From JAUWVG01 sp964633715 (GTDB lineage: Bacteria; Acidobacteriota; Aminicenantia; Aminicenantales; Aminicenantaceae): a DNA stretch of 64,000 nucleotides. The notes beneath the pieces were generated by a model. That model had not been told where the DNA came from and did not search any database. It saw nothing but the letters and a program-made list of their open reading frames with translations. The first letter of the stretch is position 1, and the number at the start of each line of letters is the position of its first letter. The stretch is from assembly GCA_964633715.1 (NCBI GenBank), contig CAZWHQ010000017.1, forward strand, positions 19,896 through 83,895, written 5' to 3'. The position numbers were made by a program, and so were the translations under genes. Below are positions 26,770 through 36,281 of this stretch, piece after piece.

Positions 26770-27012
26770 GATAAGATGGCTGGATAAAGTTGATCTTGGC
26801 CTCTCATTTGATAATTTATCGTGTAGCACATATTAAGATAGGTGTTATTTAGCTTTCAAGTCAATGGACTGAACCCCTATAGATAGAGAAAACAATCTTT
26901 CCCTAAATCAGGTGCAAAAAATTGAATTCAATTCGTATATAATAATGGTGTCGGACAATAAGTAGAACAAAGACCAAACGAAAGGACAAACTCGAACAAG
27001 AAGGAGGATTAA

Positions 27013-28053
27013 ATGAGTGGCTATAAGGCTGCGGGTTTTGTGACGCTGATCGTTTTTTTCTTTGCATTTTCCACAGCAATTTTTATGTTTTCCCACAATA
27101 GTCCGGTAAAACAACATCAGCAATCACAGGAATCCCTAAAGCTCTACCCTCATGCCTATGAAAAATGTCCTGAAATTCCTTCTCCATACACAATGGAAGA
27201 CGGGATGGAAATTGTCGTTGCTGTCACCAAAGATAAAAAATATATTCTTTTACCCGTGACTTTTAAAAAAGGGGAATCTCTAGGTTACAGGGAAAATGAA
27301 TGGGATAAAATAGGTGTTCTTGATGTTGACGCCGAGGATTTCCCCACATTGGCCCGAACCGGATTGCATTCAGAGATTGAACTGGATTACACGCGACAGA
27401 TTACAGGACGTACCATAGCGGAAATAACAGACAGTGCGCGACCGGGTGGTTCGTCCGGAGCGGGCTTTATAAGTCAGGAGGAGGATATCCTTTCAGTTTT
27501 AAAAGGAGACAACCGGCTGGTCAAAAAATTAGGATTGATTCATCCTCAACTTGCGAAACCTCTGTTTCATGTCTGGACTGTCATTCGATTGTACAGTCAC
27601 GCTGGGAGAAGTGCTGGGAGATCTATCGAAGAGGTCGATTATTTGCTCTACAAACAGAGGAAAATACGTCTTCTCAGAACCGGCGGAAGGGGATGGCAGA
27701 ATTCTATTTTTAACGATGAAATCCGGGGGATGTATCAGATTGAGTTCTGTATTGAATTGGAAGAGTCTGAAAAGACATATTTAGAGGAGAGATATCCAAA
27801 CCTCAGCAGGGAACAGATGATAGCTTTCCAGAAAAAGCTCAGCAATATTTATACCGGTGAGGTGGGGATGTTTTACATTATGCGGTATGGTTTTTATGAG
27901 GGACACACGGATTACAGAGCAGATCCTATCGCCATAGCACAAATCTTTGGTTTAAAGAGCTTAGAAGAGATTGAAAAGGCTTTCGAAGGAGACCTGTATA
28001 CAACACTTTTTGAACATTTTTCGAAAGAAAATATATCTGGGGGAGAGGAATGA
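27013..28053 (+). CDS. Uncharacterised single-pass anchored protein
   Basis: A 346-residue protein with one N-terminal hydrophobic helix (AGFVTLIVFFFAFSTAIFMF), so it is anchored with its body outside the cytoplasm. The body is mixed alpha/beta, with IVVAVTKDKKYILLPVTF, then GRTIAEITDSARPGGSSGAG and a C-terminal part IAQIFGLKSLEEIEKAF. I do not recognise a family and see no catalytic motif. GAAGGAGG precedes the ATG. It overlaps the HEAT-repeat gene by ATGA (28050-28053), so the two formed a coupled pair before the partner was frameshifted. Confidence 0.7.
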   Translation: MSGYKAAGFVTLIVFFFAFSTAIFMFSHNSPVKQHQQSQESLKLYPHAYEKCPEIPSPYTMEDGMEIVVAVTKDKKYILLPVTFKKGESLGYRENEWDKIGVLDVDAEDFPTLARTGLHSEIELDYTRQITGRTIAEITDSARPGGSSGAGFISQEEDILSVLKGDNRLVKKLGLIHPQLAKPLFHVWTVIRLYSHAGRSAGRSIEEVDYLLYKQRKIRLLRTGGRGWQNSIFNDEIRGMYQIEFCIELEESEKTYLEERYPNLSREQMIAFQKKLSNIYTGEVGMFYIMRYGFYEGHTDYRADPIAIAQIFGLKSLEEIEKAFEGDLYTTLFEHFSKENISGGEE

Positions 28054-29467
28054 TGAAGAATAAAGCCAGATTGTTTTTAGGTTTGATTTTACTCTTCGTC
28101 AGCTGCATCCATCTATTTTCCCAGGAAAATGTTCTGAACGAAGAGGAAAAGATAGATCAAATTATAAAAAAACTGTGGAGTTTATCTTATGGAGAGTGGG
28201 GGAATTTAAGCCAAACTATTAAAGATATTGGAGATCCGATTTTAGAGCCTCTTATCGAGAGGTTGAGAAAAGAAGATATGAGTGGATGGTCTTTGTACAA
28301 AATCGAATGGCACCAGAGACGGATCGCCTGGGCCATAGGTGTTGTGAGAACAGAAAAGGCCATAAGGCTTTTGGTCGAGATGCTGTGCGATAAGACGTTG
28401 CATGATTACGGTCGGTATGAGGCTGCAATGGCCTTAAGAAAGATTAAACCCGATATTTCGGTGGATCCGCTGATTGAGGTTCTTAACGACAGGACCTCGA
28501 ATCCACCTCCGCGGTTCTCGGCCGCATATTTGCTTGGTGATCTCAAAGCAGAAAAAGCGCTTCCCTCACTCATTAAAGCCTTAGGTGAGGAGAGTAATCA
28601 AATCCGCATGGGTGCCGTTTACGGTCTTGAACATATCGGTACAGATCAAGCGGTTAAAGGACTGATGCAGGCACTCAAAGATGGGGAGGGTTACATTCGC
28701 AGACTGACTTACTCCTCTCTTTTAAAATTACGGCCAGAAAAAAAGAACGAATTTTTAATTCTGGCGATCAAAGATGAAGATTGGGGAGTCCGTGAGGATG
28801 CCGTTAAAGCTTTGGTGGAGATGGGGAATCAAATATCCGGTCCGATTACTCAGCTTCTTAAAGATAAGAACAGCCGAACCCGCTGGGAGGCTGTCCGGAT
28901 CCTGAGTGCGATTCGGCTTGAAGGAATTGAGCCACTGTTGTTGGAGGGCGTAAGAGACAGTGACTGGATGGTTCGGAATGAGAGTGCGGTTGCTCTGGTT
29001 AGGATGAAATCGAGTCTGGTGATGAACCGTTGTTATTGATGTTAAAAGAAGATCGGAGTTCTATCAGAGAAGAAGCCGCGTGGATCCTGGGAGAGATGAA
29101 ATCACAAAAGGCTATTGATCTTCTGATTCATACGTTGAACGATAAGGAAATGGGATGGATGGCTGCTTTGGCGCTGGGAAAAATCGGATCTGAAAGAGCT
29201 GTTAAAGCTCTCATTCATGCATTAAAGGACAAAAATATCCAAAAACGTCGTGTTTCTACTTGGGCTTTGGGACAAATTCCTTCGGACAAAGCTGTGCGAT
29301 ATTTGATTGCGGCGCTGAAAGATAAAGATGAAGAAGTCAGAATGTGGGCGGTTGAAGCGTTAAAGAAAAGAGGTTCTCCAAAGGCCCTAAAAGCTGTAAA
29401 AAAAAACAAAAAGAAAATCTGTAAAACTCCTTCGATGGCCCTGTTAGACCCACCTTTGTGTCCATAA
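28050..29467 (+). pseudogene. Exported HEAT-repeat protein interrupted by a frameshift
   Basis: Two overlapping open frames encode one array of HEAT/PBS-lyase-type repeats. The first (28050-29039) has a signal peptide (LFLGLILLFVSCIHLFSQ) and about eight repeats such as LGDLKAEKALPSLIKALGEE and GLEHIGTDQAVKGLMQALKD. It ends abruptly after SAVALVRMKS. The expected continuation ESGDEPLLLMLKEDRSSI is read in another frame from about 29005, followed by further repeats to 29467. One missing base near 29002 explains this. The repaired protein would have about 470 residues. Such proteins act as protein-binding scaffolds. The frameshift could be real or an assembly error, since the rest is pristine. 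Confidence 0.85.
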
Positions 29468-29609
29468 GAGATTGCTTTTTTTCAAGCCCTAGCATGGCAC
29501 TGAAGTTTGTGAAGCCCTGTCTTTAATCAATCTGAACGAGCACATTGAAATGGAGTCAAAATGTTGCTCAACTGCAATGATTACAATTCCCTGTCTTGAC
29601 TTTGAAAGT

Positions 29610-30321
29610 TCATTTTGTATATTTTTTTGCGACCTTACGGTAGGCTTCCCGGAAGAGCATGCCTTTTTTTACAAGCGTATAGGCCTCTTCAGTCGCAAAC
29701 ATTTCCTCTGTTAAGGCCGCAATACATTTCTCTTTATCAATTTGCAGGCTGGGCAGGATCAAGTTCATCATATCAATACAGGTCAAAACTGTATCATAAG
29801 TATGAAATAGGGGTTTTTTGGATAGCTGCAAGTCTCGGTTATATCCGGACATCAGATTGGCCACTAGAGATTTGATTTTGAATTCTTCCCCTCGATTGTG
29901 GCCGGCATCGCTTTTCGCATGTGAGTGTACCCGGGGATTGGGATATTTCCGAATTTGGAGATAATCCTGTCCAGCACTTCTCTGAATTCCGAAAGAGCCT
30001 CGTTCAACCGTAGCAACATCTCCTTTTCGTACATTCTGAGAGCAGTCAGAACCTGATCGTTACGTGAGCGCCCAAGATGAATCTTCTTCCCCACTTCTCC
30101 ATATTTATCAGTCAGATACTCCTCGATGGCTGTGTGGCCATCCTCTTGCTCAGGCGATATTTTAAACTTCTTTTTTTCAGTCAGAGCAATTATTTCCCCG
30201 AGCCCTTTTGTGAGTGATTCTGTCTCTTCTTCTGTCAGGACTCCTCTTTTCTTCAGCATCTTGGCATGGGCCTGGGATGCAATGCAGTCATATTTTACAA
30301 GACGCAAATCGAGCTGGTGAT
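29610..30321 (-). pseudogene. Argininosuccinate lyase (argH) remnant, catalytic core deleted
   Basis: Two pieces of an argininosuccinate lyase lie back to back on the minus strand. The 5' piece begins mid-protein at DHQLDLRLVKYDCIASQAHA and shows EDGHTAIEEYLTDKYGEVGK, HLGRSRNDQVLTALRMY and PGYTHMRKAMPA. The frame is then lost. The 3' piece, in another frame from about 29885, encodes KIKSLVANLMSGYNRDLQLS through the normal C-terminus FREAYRKVAKKYTK. Missing are the first 20-odd codons and roughly 150 central codons, including the GSSxMPxKxNP signature loop, so the enzyme cannot work. The 5' edge is fused into the end of the DUF4287-type gene. Confidence 0.88.
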
Positions 30322-30864
30322 CCTGTCTCCTTTGGCCAATCCTCCGGTATCGATCAGCCTTGCGCTTTGAGTTTTATCAACTCCTGTAAGCGCAAGTCCG
30401 AGATCGATGCGAGTTTGGGTGGTCGGTTTGATCTGGGCAAACACATTTTTCCTGTAGAGGGGGACCATGGTTTTTGTGGGACAAATATTTACGTCGGGCC
30501 CCAGTTCTCGCCCGGTTTGAACGAGCTCATCGTGGAGAGGACGAAGGCCGGCCCTTGGGCCTGAATACAGGGCCTCCACAAATTTCGGAGCGGCCTCGAG
30601 GTAGGCTTCAGAAGTGGACAAATCGACACCTCTGCCAGCCATTCGGTCAAGAATCAGAGAAAGTGTCATCCCACCGAGTTTGTGATCATTTTTCAACCAT
30701 ATCCGCCTTTCTTTCTCTTCGGTTGGACCGGATTTTTTTACCAGCTGGATCCACTCCTCCAGAGATCTTCCGGTCTTTTCAGGCAGATTTCTGATGACGG
30801 CCTGGACATGAAAAACCGCCGGATGAACACTGTACAGGCCTTTCGGATTTTCCTTGTTCTTCAT
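30295..30864 (-). CDS. DUF4287/DUF5655 domain protein with altered C-terminus
   Basis: A 189-residue protein. The N-terminal DUF4287-like domain (about residues 15-75) has GRSLEEWIQLVKKSGPTEEK and IWLKNDHKLGG. The DUF5655-like domain (about 80-185) has YSGPRAGLRPLHDELVQTGR, NICPTKTMVPLYRKNVFAQI and RIDLGLALTG. The function is unknown; members occur as small cytoplasmic proteins in many bacteria. The last residues after GGLAKGDRIT are SSICVL, encoded by DNA that belongs to the argH remnant, whereas the family normally ends shortly after RIT in a basic tail. A deletion joined the two genes here. The loss is only a few residues, so the protein may still be functional. Confidence 0.8.
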   Translation of the reverse strand: MKNKENPKGLYSVHPAVFHVQAVIRNLPEKTGRSLEEWIQLVKKSGPTEEKERRIWLKNDHKLGGMTLSLILDRMAGRGVDLSTSEAYLEAAPKFVEALYSGPRAGLRPLHDELVQTGRELGPDVNICPTKTMVPLYRKNVFAQIKPTTQTRIDLGLALTGVDKTQSARLIDTGGLAKGDRITSSICVL

Positions 30865-31055
30865 TTACAACCCTCTCACTCCATAATAATAATCATCAGC
30901 AATACAAAGTGTAGCACAGCCGCTGATTGACAGACAACAGCGGTTCAAAAGATTCGTTTTAATATAGAATCAAAATCCCATCCACAACCCACTTGACAGA
31001 AACTACCTCTGCAGCATAAAATTCCAATCACTTTCAGTTTTTACAGGAGGGAGAC

Positions 31056-31475
31056 ATGAACTGGAAAAAAATCTGGATGGCCGCAATTTTGGTGTACGTC
31101 GTGTACATTGCCACAAATTTTCTCTTTCACGGACTGATCCTCGGTAATTTTTACATGACGTCCGAGGTGGCGAACACCGTACGCCCGGAAACCGATATGA
31201 GCAGCTACATGTGGGTCCGCTTTCTGACCATGGCGGTTTTTTCATTCTTCTTTACGTTTATCTTCGCCAAAGGCTGTGAAGGAAAGGGCATTCTCGAAGG
31301 GATCCGTTTTGGATTCTACATCGCGCTTTTTTTCTTCTTTGTGACCTCCTTTGAACAATTTATCATCTACCCCATTCCCTATAAAGCTGTCTGGTACTGG
31401 ATTCTCGTAGGGCTGGCACAATCGATCTTGATGGGGATTGTTGCATCTCTGGTCTACAAACCAAAAACCGCGTAA
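31056..31475 (+). CDS. Four-helix membrane protein, DUF1761-like
   Basis: A 139-residue membrane protein with four hydrophobic helices: WMAAILVYVVYIATNFLFHG, FLTMAVFSFFFTFIFAKGC, GFYIALFFFFVTSFEQFIIY and WILVGLAQSILMGIVASLVY. The last carries a short basic tail. It resembles the small integral-membrane DUF1761/DUF2177 type, which has no known function; I am unsure of the exact family. GGAGGG lies four to nine bases before the ATG. It stands alone, converging on a decayed permease gene. Confidence 0.75.
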   Translation: MNWKKIWMAAILVYVVYIATNFLFHGLILGNFYMTSEVANTVRPETDMSSYMWVRFLTMAVFSFFFTFIFAKGCEGKGILEGIRFGFYIALFFFFVTSFEQFIIYPIPYKAVWYWILVGLAQSILMGIVASLVYKPKTA

Positions 31476-31491
31476 TTTGAGCAATCGATCC

Positions 31492-32120
31492 TCATTCGTT
31501 TCGCAGGGTATTTACGGGATTAATCAAAGCCGCTTTTTGCGCTTGCCAGCCCACAGTCGCCGCACTGGTACAGAACATCACAAGAAATGCCGGCAGGAAA
31601 AGGCCCGGTCCGATTTTGATACGGTAGGCGAATTCGTTTAAGAGCTGGCTCGAAATCAAAAAGCTGATAGGAACGGCTATAAAAGAGGCAACCAACAGCA
31701 ACAGCAAATAAAGGCGCGATAAAAACACCACCAGATTGAGGAGATTCGCACCAAGCACCTTGTGGATGCCGACTTCTTTTGAGCGAGTTAAAGCTCTCGC
31801 CAAAGTAAGATTGGTGTAATTAAAGGCTGCGGCAAACATGGAAAGAAGAGCCAGCAGACTTAAAAAGATCAACATTGTCTCCGGCATACCGCGGCCCAAG
31901 TTATTCGAGAGGATCGGTCCTGGAGTGATTTTGGAAAGGGGTTGCAATTCGAAAGAATATCCCCTATCGCGGCTTTCAAGTTCAAGGCCGCTGTAGTATT
32001 TTTACGGAATCTGCGTCAGGATAGGCGCAAGATCCTTAGGGTGAGTTCCCGGCCGCAGGAGCACATAGGTGTAACAGGATTTAAAAAGGTAAAAATAGCG
32101 CTGCCAAGTCTGAATCCTTT
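31492..32120 (-). pseudogene. FtsX/MacB-type permease remnant with nonsense codon and internal deletion
   Basis: Reading the minus strand from about 32120, the frame encodes a piece of a periplasmic domain (YTYVLLRPGTHPKDLAPILT), then a TAA stop at about 32003-32005. It continues in the same frame with KYYSGLELESRDRGYSFELQ and PLSKITPGPILSNNLG. The middle FtsX domain follows (AAAFNYTNLTLARALTRSKE, VGIHKVLGA) and runs directly into the last helices of the C-terminal FtsX domain (LLNEFAYRIKIGPGLFLPA to PVNTLRNE). The second periplasmic domain is missing, and so is the 5' end. It is the second of three damaged permease genes of this family here. Confidence 0.82.
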
Positions 32121-32220
32121 TTTATTGACTCACCGTTTCCCTTGTTTTATTATCGACGCAGTGACACTGGAAAATTCAGGCAAAAACTTCAATATAAATA
32201 CGAACCGAGGAGGACGTATC

Positions 32221-35200
32221 ATGTCTAATTCAAAACACCGCTTTTTTTCTTCTGCAATTTTTTGTTTTTTCTTTATTGCAGCACTTTTATTTTTTGGACA
32301 AATTCTGGACGCGCAGGGAACCCGTATTCTACGCAGCCCAACTGTGAGCAAGGACGCCATCGCCTTTGTTCACGCCAACGATATCTGGATTGTGAGCCGG
32401 AACGGTGGTGACGCCAAACGTCTCACGAGTGCCGCGGGTGCGGAAACAGGTCCCCATTTCTCTCCAGACGGCAAGCTCATTGCTTTTACCGCCCAGTATG
32501 CCGGAAACACGGATATTTACGTCGTTCCGGTAGAGGGGGGGCAGCCTAAACGCCTCACCTGGCATCCGGGTAGAGACTATGCCATGGGATGGATGCCCGA
32601 CGGGAAAAACGTGCTGTTTCAATCCGGGAGGGAAGGACACCAGACAGCGAGCACGAAATTTTTTGCCGTCCCCATAGATGGTGGATTTCCCCAGGCACTC
32701 CCCATTCCCCGCGCCTACGACGGCCGCGTTTCCAGAAACGGAAATTATATCGCTTACCAGGAAGTGGGTTTTTGGGATCCTGAGTGGCGGAATTACAGGG
32801 GGGGCCAAGCTCAGCCGATTTCGGTCGTCAGCGCAAGGGATTTGGAACGAGTGACTCCCCCCTGGGAGGGTGAGCGTCAGATGAATCCCTCCTGGCTGGA
32901 TGGGACTGTTTATTACGTTTCCGAACGCGACTACGCGGCCAATGTTTGGTCCTGGAATCCGCAGACAAACGAAGAAAAGCAGCTCACCTTCCATATCGAC
33001 TTCGACGTCAAAAGCCTTGGTACTGGGGGAGGAGTTGTGGTCTATGAACAGGCCGGTTATCTTCATGAGCTCAATCCTGCCACGGGACAGACACGGCAGC
33101 TGGAAATCCGTGTGGCCGCAGACCAGAACTGGGTTCGTCCGCGCTGGGAAGATGTCTCGGCCGGACGCCTGCGGGACGCCCGGCTGTCTCCTACGGGAAA
33201 ACGGGCTCTCTTCGAATACCGCGGAGACCTTTTCACCGTCCCTGCAGAAAAGGGAAGCTGGCGGAATATCACCCGAAGCCCCGGTGTGGCAGACCGGCAT
33301 GCCGTGTGGTCGCCTGACGGGATGTCCATCGCTTGGTTTAACGACGAAGGGGGAGAGTACGGTCTGGTCATTGCCAACCAGGACGGCGCCAATCTCCGTC
33401 GAATTGAAATTCCCGATCCATCCTTCTTTTTTGTACCCACCTGGTCCCCGGACGGCACCCATCTGGCCTTTACAGATACAGACTACCGGGTACTTATCGT
33501 CGAGCTCGATTCGGGAAAAGTCATTCATATTGACACCGACCGGTACGCCCATCCCCAACGTACGATGAATCCGGAGTGGTCACCGGATTCTCAGTGGATC
33601 ACCTACGCCCGCAGGTTGGATAACCAGTTTCGGGCTATTTTTGTCTATAACGTTCAGACCGGAAAACGGTTTCAGCTCACGGATGGGATGGCCGACTCCA
33701 TCAGCCCCATCTGGGACGCTTCGGGAAAATACCTCTATTTTCTGGCATCTACGAATTATGGGCTGAACACGGGATGGCTGGACATGACCTCCTACGATCA
33801 TCCGGTGACACGAGCTCTCTATCTGGCTCTTCTCAAAAAAGACGAATCCTCCCCCTTCCTGCCCACAAGCGACGAAGAAGAAAAAAGTGAAAAAAAGCAG
33901 GATGAAGGAGCAGGCGGCACCCCGGCCGGAAAAAGGCCTTCCCGCCAAGAAACGGCGGAATCAGGGGCAAAATCCGAAACACCAGAGGTCATCATCGACA
34001 TGGAGAGCCTGCCCTCCAGGATCCTGAGTGCTCCCGGACTTCCTCAGAGAGACTATCTCGGGCTGCTGGCGGCTCCCGAGGGAAAAGTGTTTATCGCCGA
34101 AAGCGGAACCGGGCGCGGCGGATTTAACCTGCACCGCTACACTGTAAAAGATGAAAAAGACGAAACCTTTCTGGAAGGGGTAAGCACGGCAACAAATTCA
34201 GAAGACAGAAAAAAAATCCTCTTCCGATCGGGCTCGAATTGGGCTATCGCCGACACGGGGGGAGGGCCGCCGAAGGCTGGATCCGGCCGTCTCTCGTTCA
34301 CAGGGATGCGTTACTATGTTGATCCCCGGGCCGAATACAGACAGATGCTCAGGGACGGATGGCGCTTCATGCGCGATTTCCTCTATGTGGGCAACACCCA
34401 CGGAGCCCCCTGGAATGACGTGTGGACGTGGTACGAACCCTGGCTCAAAAGCATCAATCACCGGTCCGATTTCAATGCCCTTCTTGACATGCTTTCAGGG
34501 GAGATTGCGGTGGGCCACTCCTATGTCTCCGGCGGCGACTATCCCGACCTCGACAACCCCAGGACAGGGCTTTTAGGAGCGGATCTCGAGGCGGATAACG
34601 GCTTTTACAAAATCAAACGCATCTACACAGGGGAGAGCTGGAATCCGGGACTGTTGGGACCTCTGGCTGCTCCGGGGCTGAATGTCAAGGAAGGGGATTA
34701 TCTCCTCAGAATAGACGGCCGGGAGTTACAGGCTCCGACAAATCCTTTTATGCTGCTCGAAGGGACCGCAGGCCGGACTATTACAATCAAAGTCAACAGC
34801 ATGCCTTCTTCCGAAGGTGCAAGAGAGATCTATATCGAGCCCATTTCAAGCGAAGGACAGCTCCGCTCCTGGGCCTGGATCGCCAAAAACCAGAAGCTCG
34901 TTGACGAAATGAGCGGCGGACGGCTGGCCTATGTCTATGTCCCCAACACCGGACAGGGTGGGTACACCTACTTCAACCGGATGTATTTCGCCCAACAGGA
35001 TAGAAAAGGAGCCATCATCGACGAACGGAACAACGGCGGAGGATCGGCCGCGGACTATATTGTTGATGTACTTGGACGCTCTCTGACAGGATACTTCAAC
35101 TCCCGTGCCGGGGATAAAAAACCCTTCACTCAACCTATGGCCGGTCTCTGGGGACCAAAAGTCATGATTATCAACGAACGGTCCGGCTCCGGAGGAGACC

Positions 35201-35544
35201 TCCTTCCCTACCTCTTTCGTTTCAAAAAGATCGGTCCTCTGGTGGGGACCAAAACATGGGGTGGACTTGTCGGGACCTGGGACACGCCGCCGCTCATCGA
35301 CGGCGGACGGTTCGTGGCCCCGCGCGGAGGATTTTTCAATACGGATGGAGAGTGGGACGTGGAAGGAAAGGGCGTGGCGCCCGACATCGAAGTCAAGAAC
35401 GATCCCAAAGCGGTCCAAAACGGCCATGACCTTCAGCTCGAAGCCGCCGTCAAAGAGGCCCTCCGGTTACTGGAAATAGAAGCCGTCGAACTCAAGCCCG
35501 AACCACCGGCTCCCATCCGCTGGAAACGCCCGATCAAGAAGTGA
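32221..35544 (+). CDS. Exported tricorn-like S41 protease
   Basis: An 1107-residue protein starting at the ATG preceded by GAGGAGG; a frame extending to 31942 is not used. A signal peptide (FCFFFIAALLFFGQILDAQG) leads into an N-terminal WD40/TolB-like propeller (NDIWIVSRNGGDAKRLTSAA, HFSPDGKLIAFTAQYAGNTD). A second propeller follows (LSPTGKRALFEYRGDLFTVP). Next come an acidic/basic low-complexity linker at about residues 540-590, a tricorn C1 helical domain, a PDZ domain and the S41 protease fold. The nucleophile is Ser990 in RSGSGGDLLPYLFR, with TKTWGGLVG after it. Tricorn-type proteases degrade oligopeptides; this one is exported rather than cytosolic. Confidence 0.93.
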   Translation: MSNSKHRFFSSAIFCFFFIAALLFFGQILDAQGTRILRSPTVSKDAIAFVHANDIWIVSRNGGDAKRLTSAAGAETGPHFSPDGKLIAFTAQYAGNTDIYVVPVEGGQPKRLTWHPGRDYAMGWMPDGKNVLFQSGREGHQTASTKFFAVPIDGGFPQALPIPRAYDGRVSRNGNYIAYQEVGFWDPEWRNYRGGQAQPISVVSARDLERVTPPWEGERQMNPSWLDGTVYYVSERDYAANVWSWNPQTNEEKQLTFHIDFDVKSLGTGGGVVVYEQAGYLHELNPATGQTRQLEIRVAADQNWVRPRWEDVSAGRLRDARLSPTGKRALFEYRGDLFTVPAEKGSWRNITRSPGVADRHAVWSPDGMSIAWFNDEGGEYGLVIANQDGANLRRIEIPDPSFFFVPTWSPDGTHLAFTDTDYRVLIVELDSGKVIHIDTDRYAHPQRTMNPEWSPDSQWITYARRLDNQFRAIFVYNVQTGKRFQLTDGMADSISPIWDASGKYLYFLASTNYGLNTGWLDMTSYDHPVTRALYLALLKKDESSPFLPTSDEEEKSEKKQDEGAGGTPAGKRPSRQETAESGAKSETPEVIIDMESLPSRILSAPGLPQRDYLGLLAAPEGKVFIAESGTGRGGFNLHRYTVKDEKDETFLEGVSTATNSEDRKKILFRSGSNWAIADTGGGPPKAGSGRLSFTGMRYYVDPRAEYRQMLRDGWRFMRDFLYVGNTHGAPWNDVWTWYEPWLKSINHRSDFNALLDMLSGEIAVGHSYVSGGDYPDLDNPRTGLLGADLEADNGFYKIKRIYTGESWNPGLLGPLAAPGLNVKEGDYLLRIDGRELQAPTNPFMLLEGTAGRTITIKVNSMPSSEGAREIYIEPISSEGQLRSWAWIAKNQKLVDEMSGGRLAYVYVPNTGQGGYTYFNRMYFAQQDRKGAIIDERNNGGGSAADYIVDVLGRSLTGYFNSRAGDKKPFTQPMAGLWGPKVMIINERSGSGGDLLPYLFRFKKIGPLVGTKTWGGLVGTWDTPPLIDGGRFVAPRGGFFNTDGEWDVEGKGVAPDIEVKNDPKAVQNGHDLQLEAAVKEALRLLEIEAVELKPEPPAPIRWKRPIKK

Positions 35545-35616
35545 GAGATAGAAGACACTTAAATTTTCATTGCTGTTAATATTTTTGCTCCAAATAGAAG
35601 AGTCTCGCTTTTCTCT

Positions 35617-35781
35617 GTAACCTATATGATGCAGGATCACACCTCGATTAAAAGAGCTGTAGACCTTATCTTGATTGGAAGACACCTGGAGAGAATCGCT
35701 GACCATGCGACCAATATCAGCGAAGATGTGATCTATTTCGTCAAAGGAAAAACGATCAAACACCACTTTGAACAGCATTAA
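35617..35781 (+). pseudogene. 3' remnant of phoU (phosphate-specific transport regulator)
   Basis: An open frame without its own ribosome binding site encodes VTYMMQDHTSIKRAVDLILI followed by GRHLERIADHATNISEDVIY and FVKGKTIKHH before a stop. The LERIADHATNIxEDVIxxVKG block is the diagnostic C-terminal metal-binding motif of PhoU. About 170 upstream residues of PhoU are absent and no pst genes are nearby, so this is a tail left by a deletion. The rest of the 35545-35953 interval shows nothing I can support. Confidence 0.85.
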
Positions 35782-35953
35782 AGAGTACGATATCACCAAG
35801 GACTTCCGCTTTGATCTCTGGATTCTTTATGGAGTGGCATATCTTTGGGGGTACGAACCTCTTGAAAAGCCAGATCGAAAAGGATTGAAGAGGATTGGAT
35901 TAAATTTGTCGCTATATCAGAGACTCCGGATCGGAAAAAAAATCAAGACGGCT

Positions 35954-36211
35954 TCAGTTTGACCATTTCTGGCCATGACACTGGAAACAGGATACCCCTG
36001 AAGTTCCACCTTGAAGATCGGTGCCGTGACATTCAACACAGTTGACCAGCGGATCGTTCAATCCCGTTCTATGGAAAACTCCGTTTTTATTGACTGTGTG
36101 GTCTGGAGGGCCGGTTGGATCCAAGGGCGTTTTGCATCCCGCAATCCATAAACAGATAAAACAGATCATTACAACACCGGTGACCTTGAATTTAAAAAGA
36201 TTTTGATACAT
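35954..36211 (-). CDS. Small lipoprotein with two c-type heme motifs
   Basis: An 85-residue protein. The N-terminal helix VVMICFICLWIAGC ends in a canonical lipobox (IAGC, Cys26), predicting an outer-face lipoprotein. The mature part has two heme-attachment motifs: CVECH (in LVNCVECHGTDLQGG) and CFQCH (in SCFQCHGQKW). A diheme electron carrier of about 60 mature residues is implied. The ATG at 36211 has AGGG at some distance upstream; an internal ATG at codon 15 would still keep the lipobox. It is divergent from the TPR gene. Maturation would need a cytochrome c assembly system encoded elsewhere. Confidence 0.75.
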   Translation of the reverse strand: MYQNLFKFKVTGVVMICFICLWIAGCKTPLDPTGPPDHTVNKNGVFHRTGLNDPLVNCVECHGTDLQGGTSGVSCFQCHGQKWSN

Positions 36212-36281
36212 TTATTATATACCCTATAGAAATTGTAGCAATTCAATGCTTCCACGGCAATCTAAAAATATAATTTTTTTA

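Noticed and set aside
26173..26829. A 218-codon minus-strand frame over the DUF6305-like gene
   Set aside because: Antisense shadow of a gene with signal peptide, ribosome binding site and operon context.
31942..32220. 5' extension of the tricorn-like protease frame by 93 codons
   Set aside because: The extension is antisense to the permease remnant and precedes a typical signal peptide with a strong ribosome binding site at 32221.
32329..33558. A 409-codon open frame on the minus strand inside the tricorn-like protease gene
   Set aside because: Shadow of the propeller-coding strand; low-complexity translation without domain motifs.
35467..35799. A 110-codon minus-strand frame over the phoU remnant
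   Set aside because: The plus strand carries the diagnostic PhoU C-terminal motif; the minus frame has no homology or start signals.
35768..35962. A 64-codon plus-strand frame after the phoU remnant
   Set aside because: No ribosome binding site and no recognisable family; it overlaps the phoU stop by chance.
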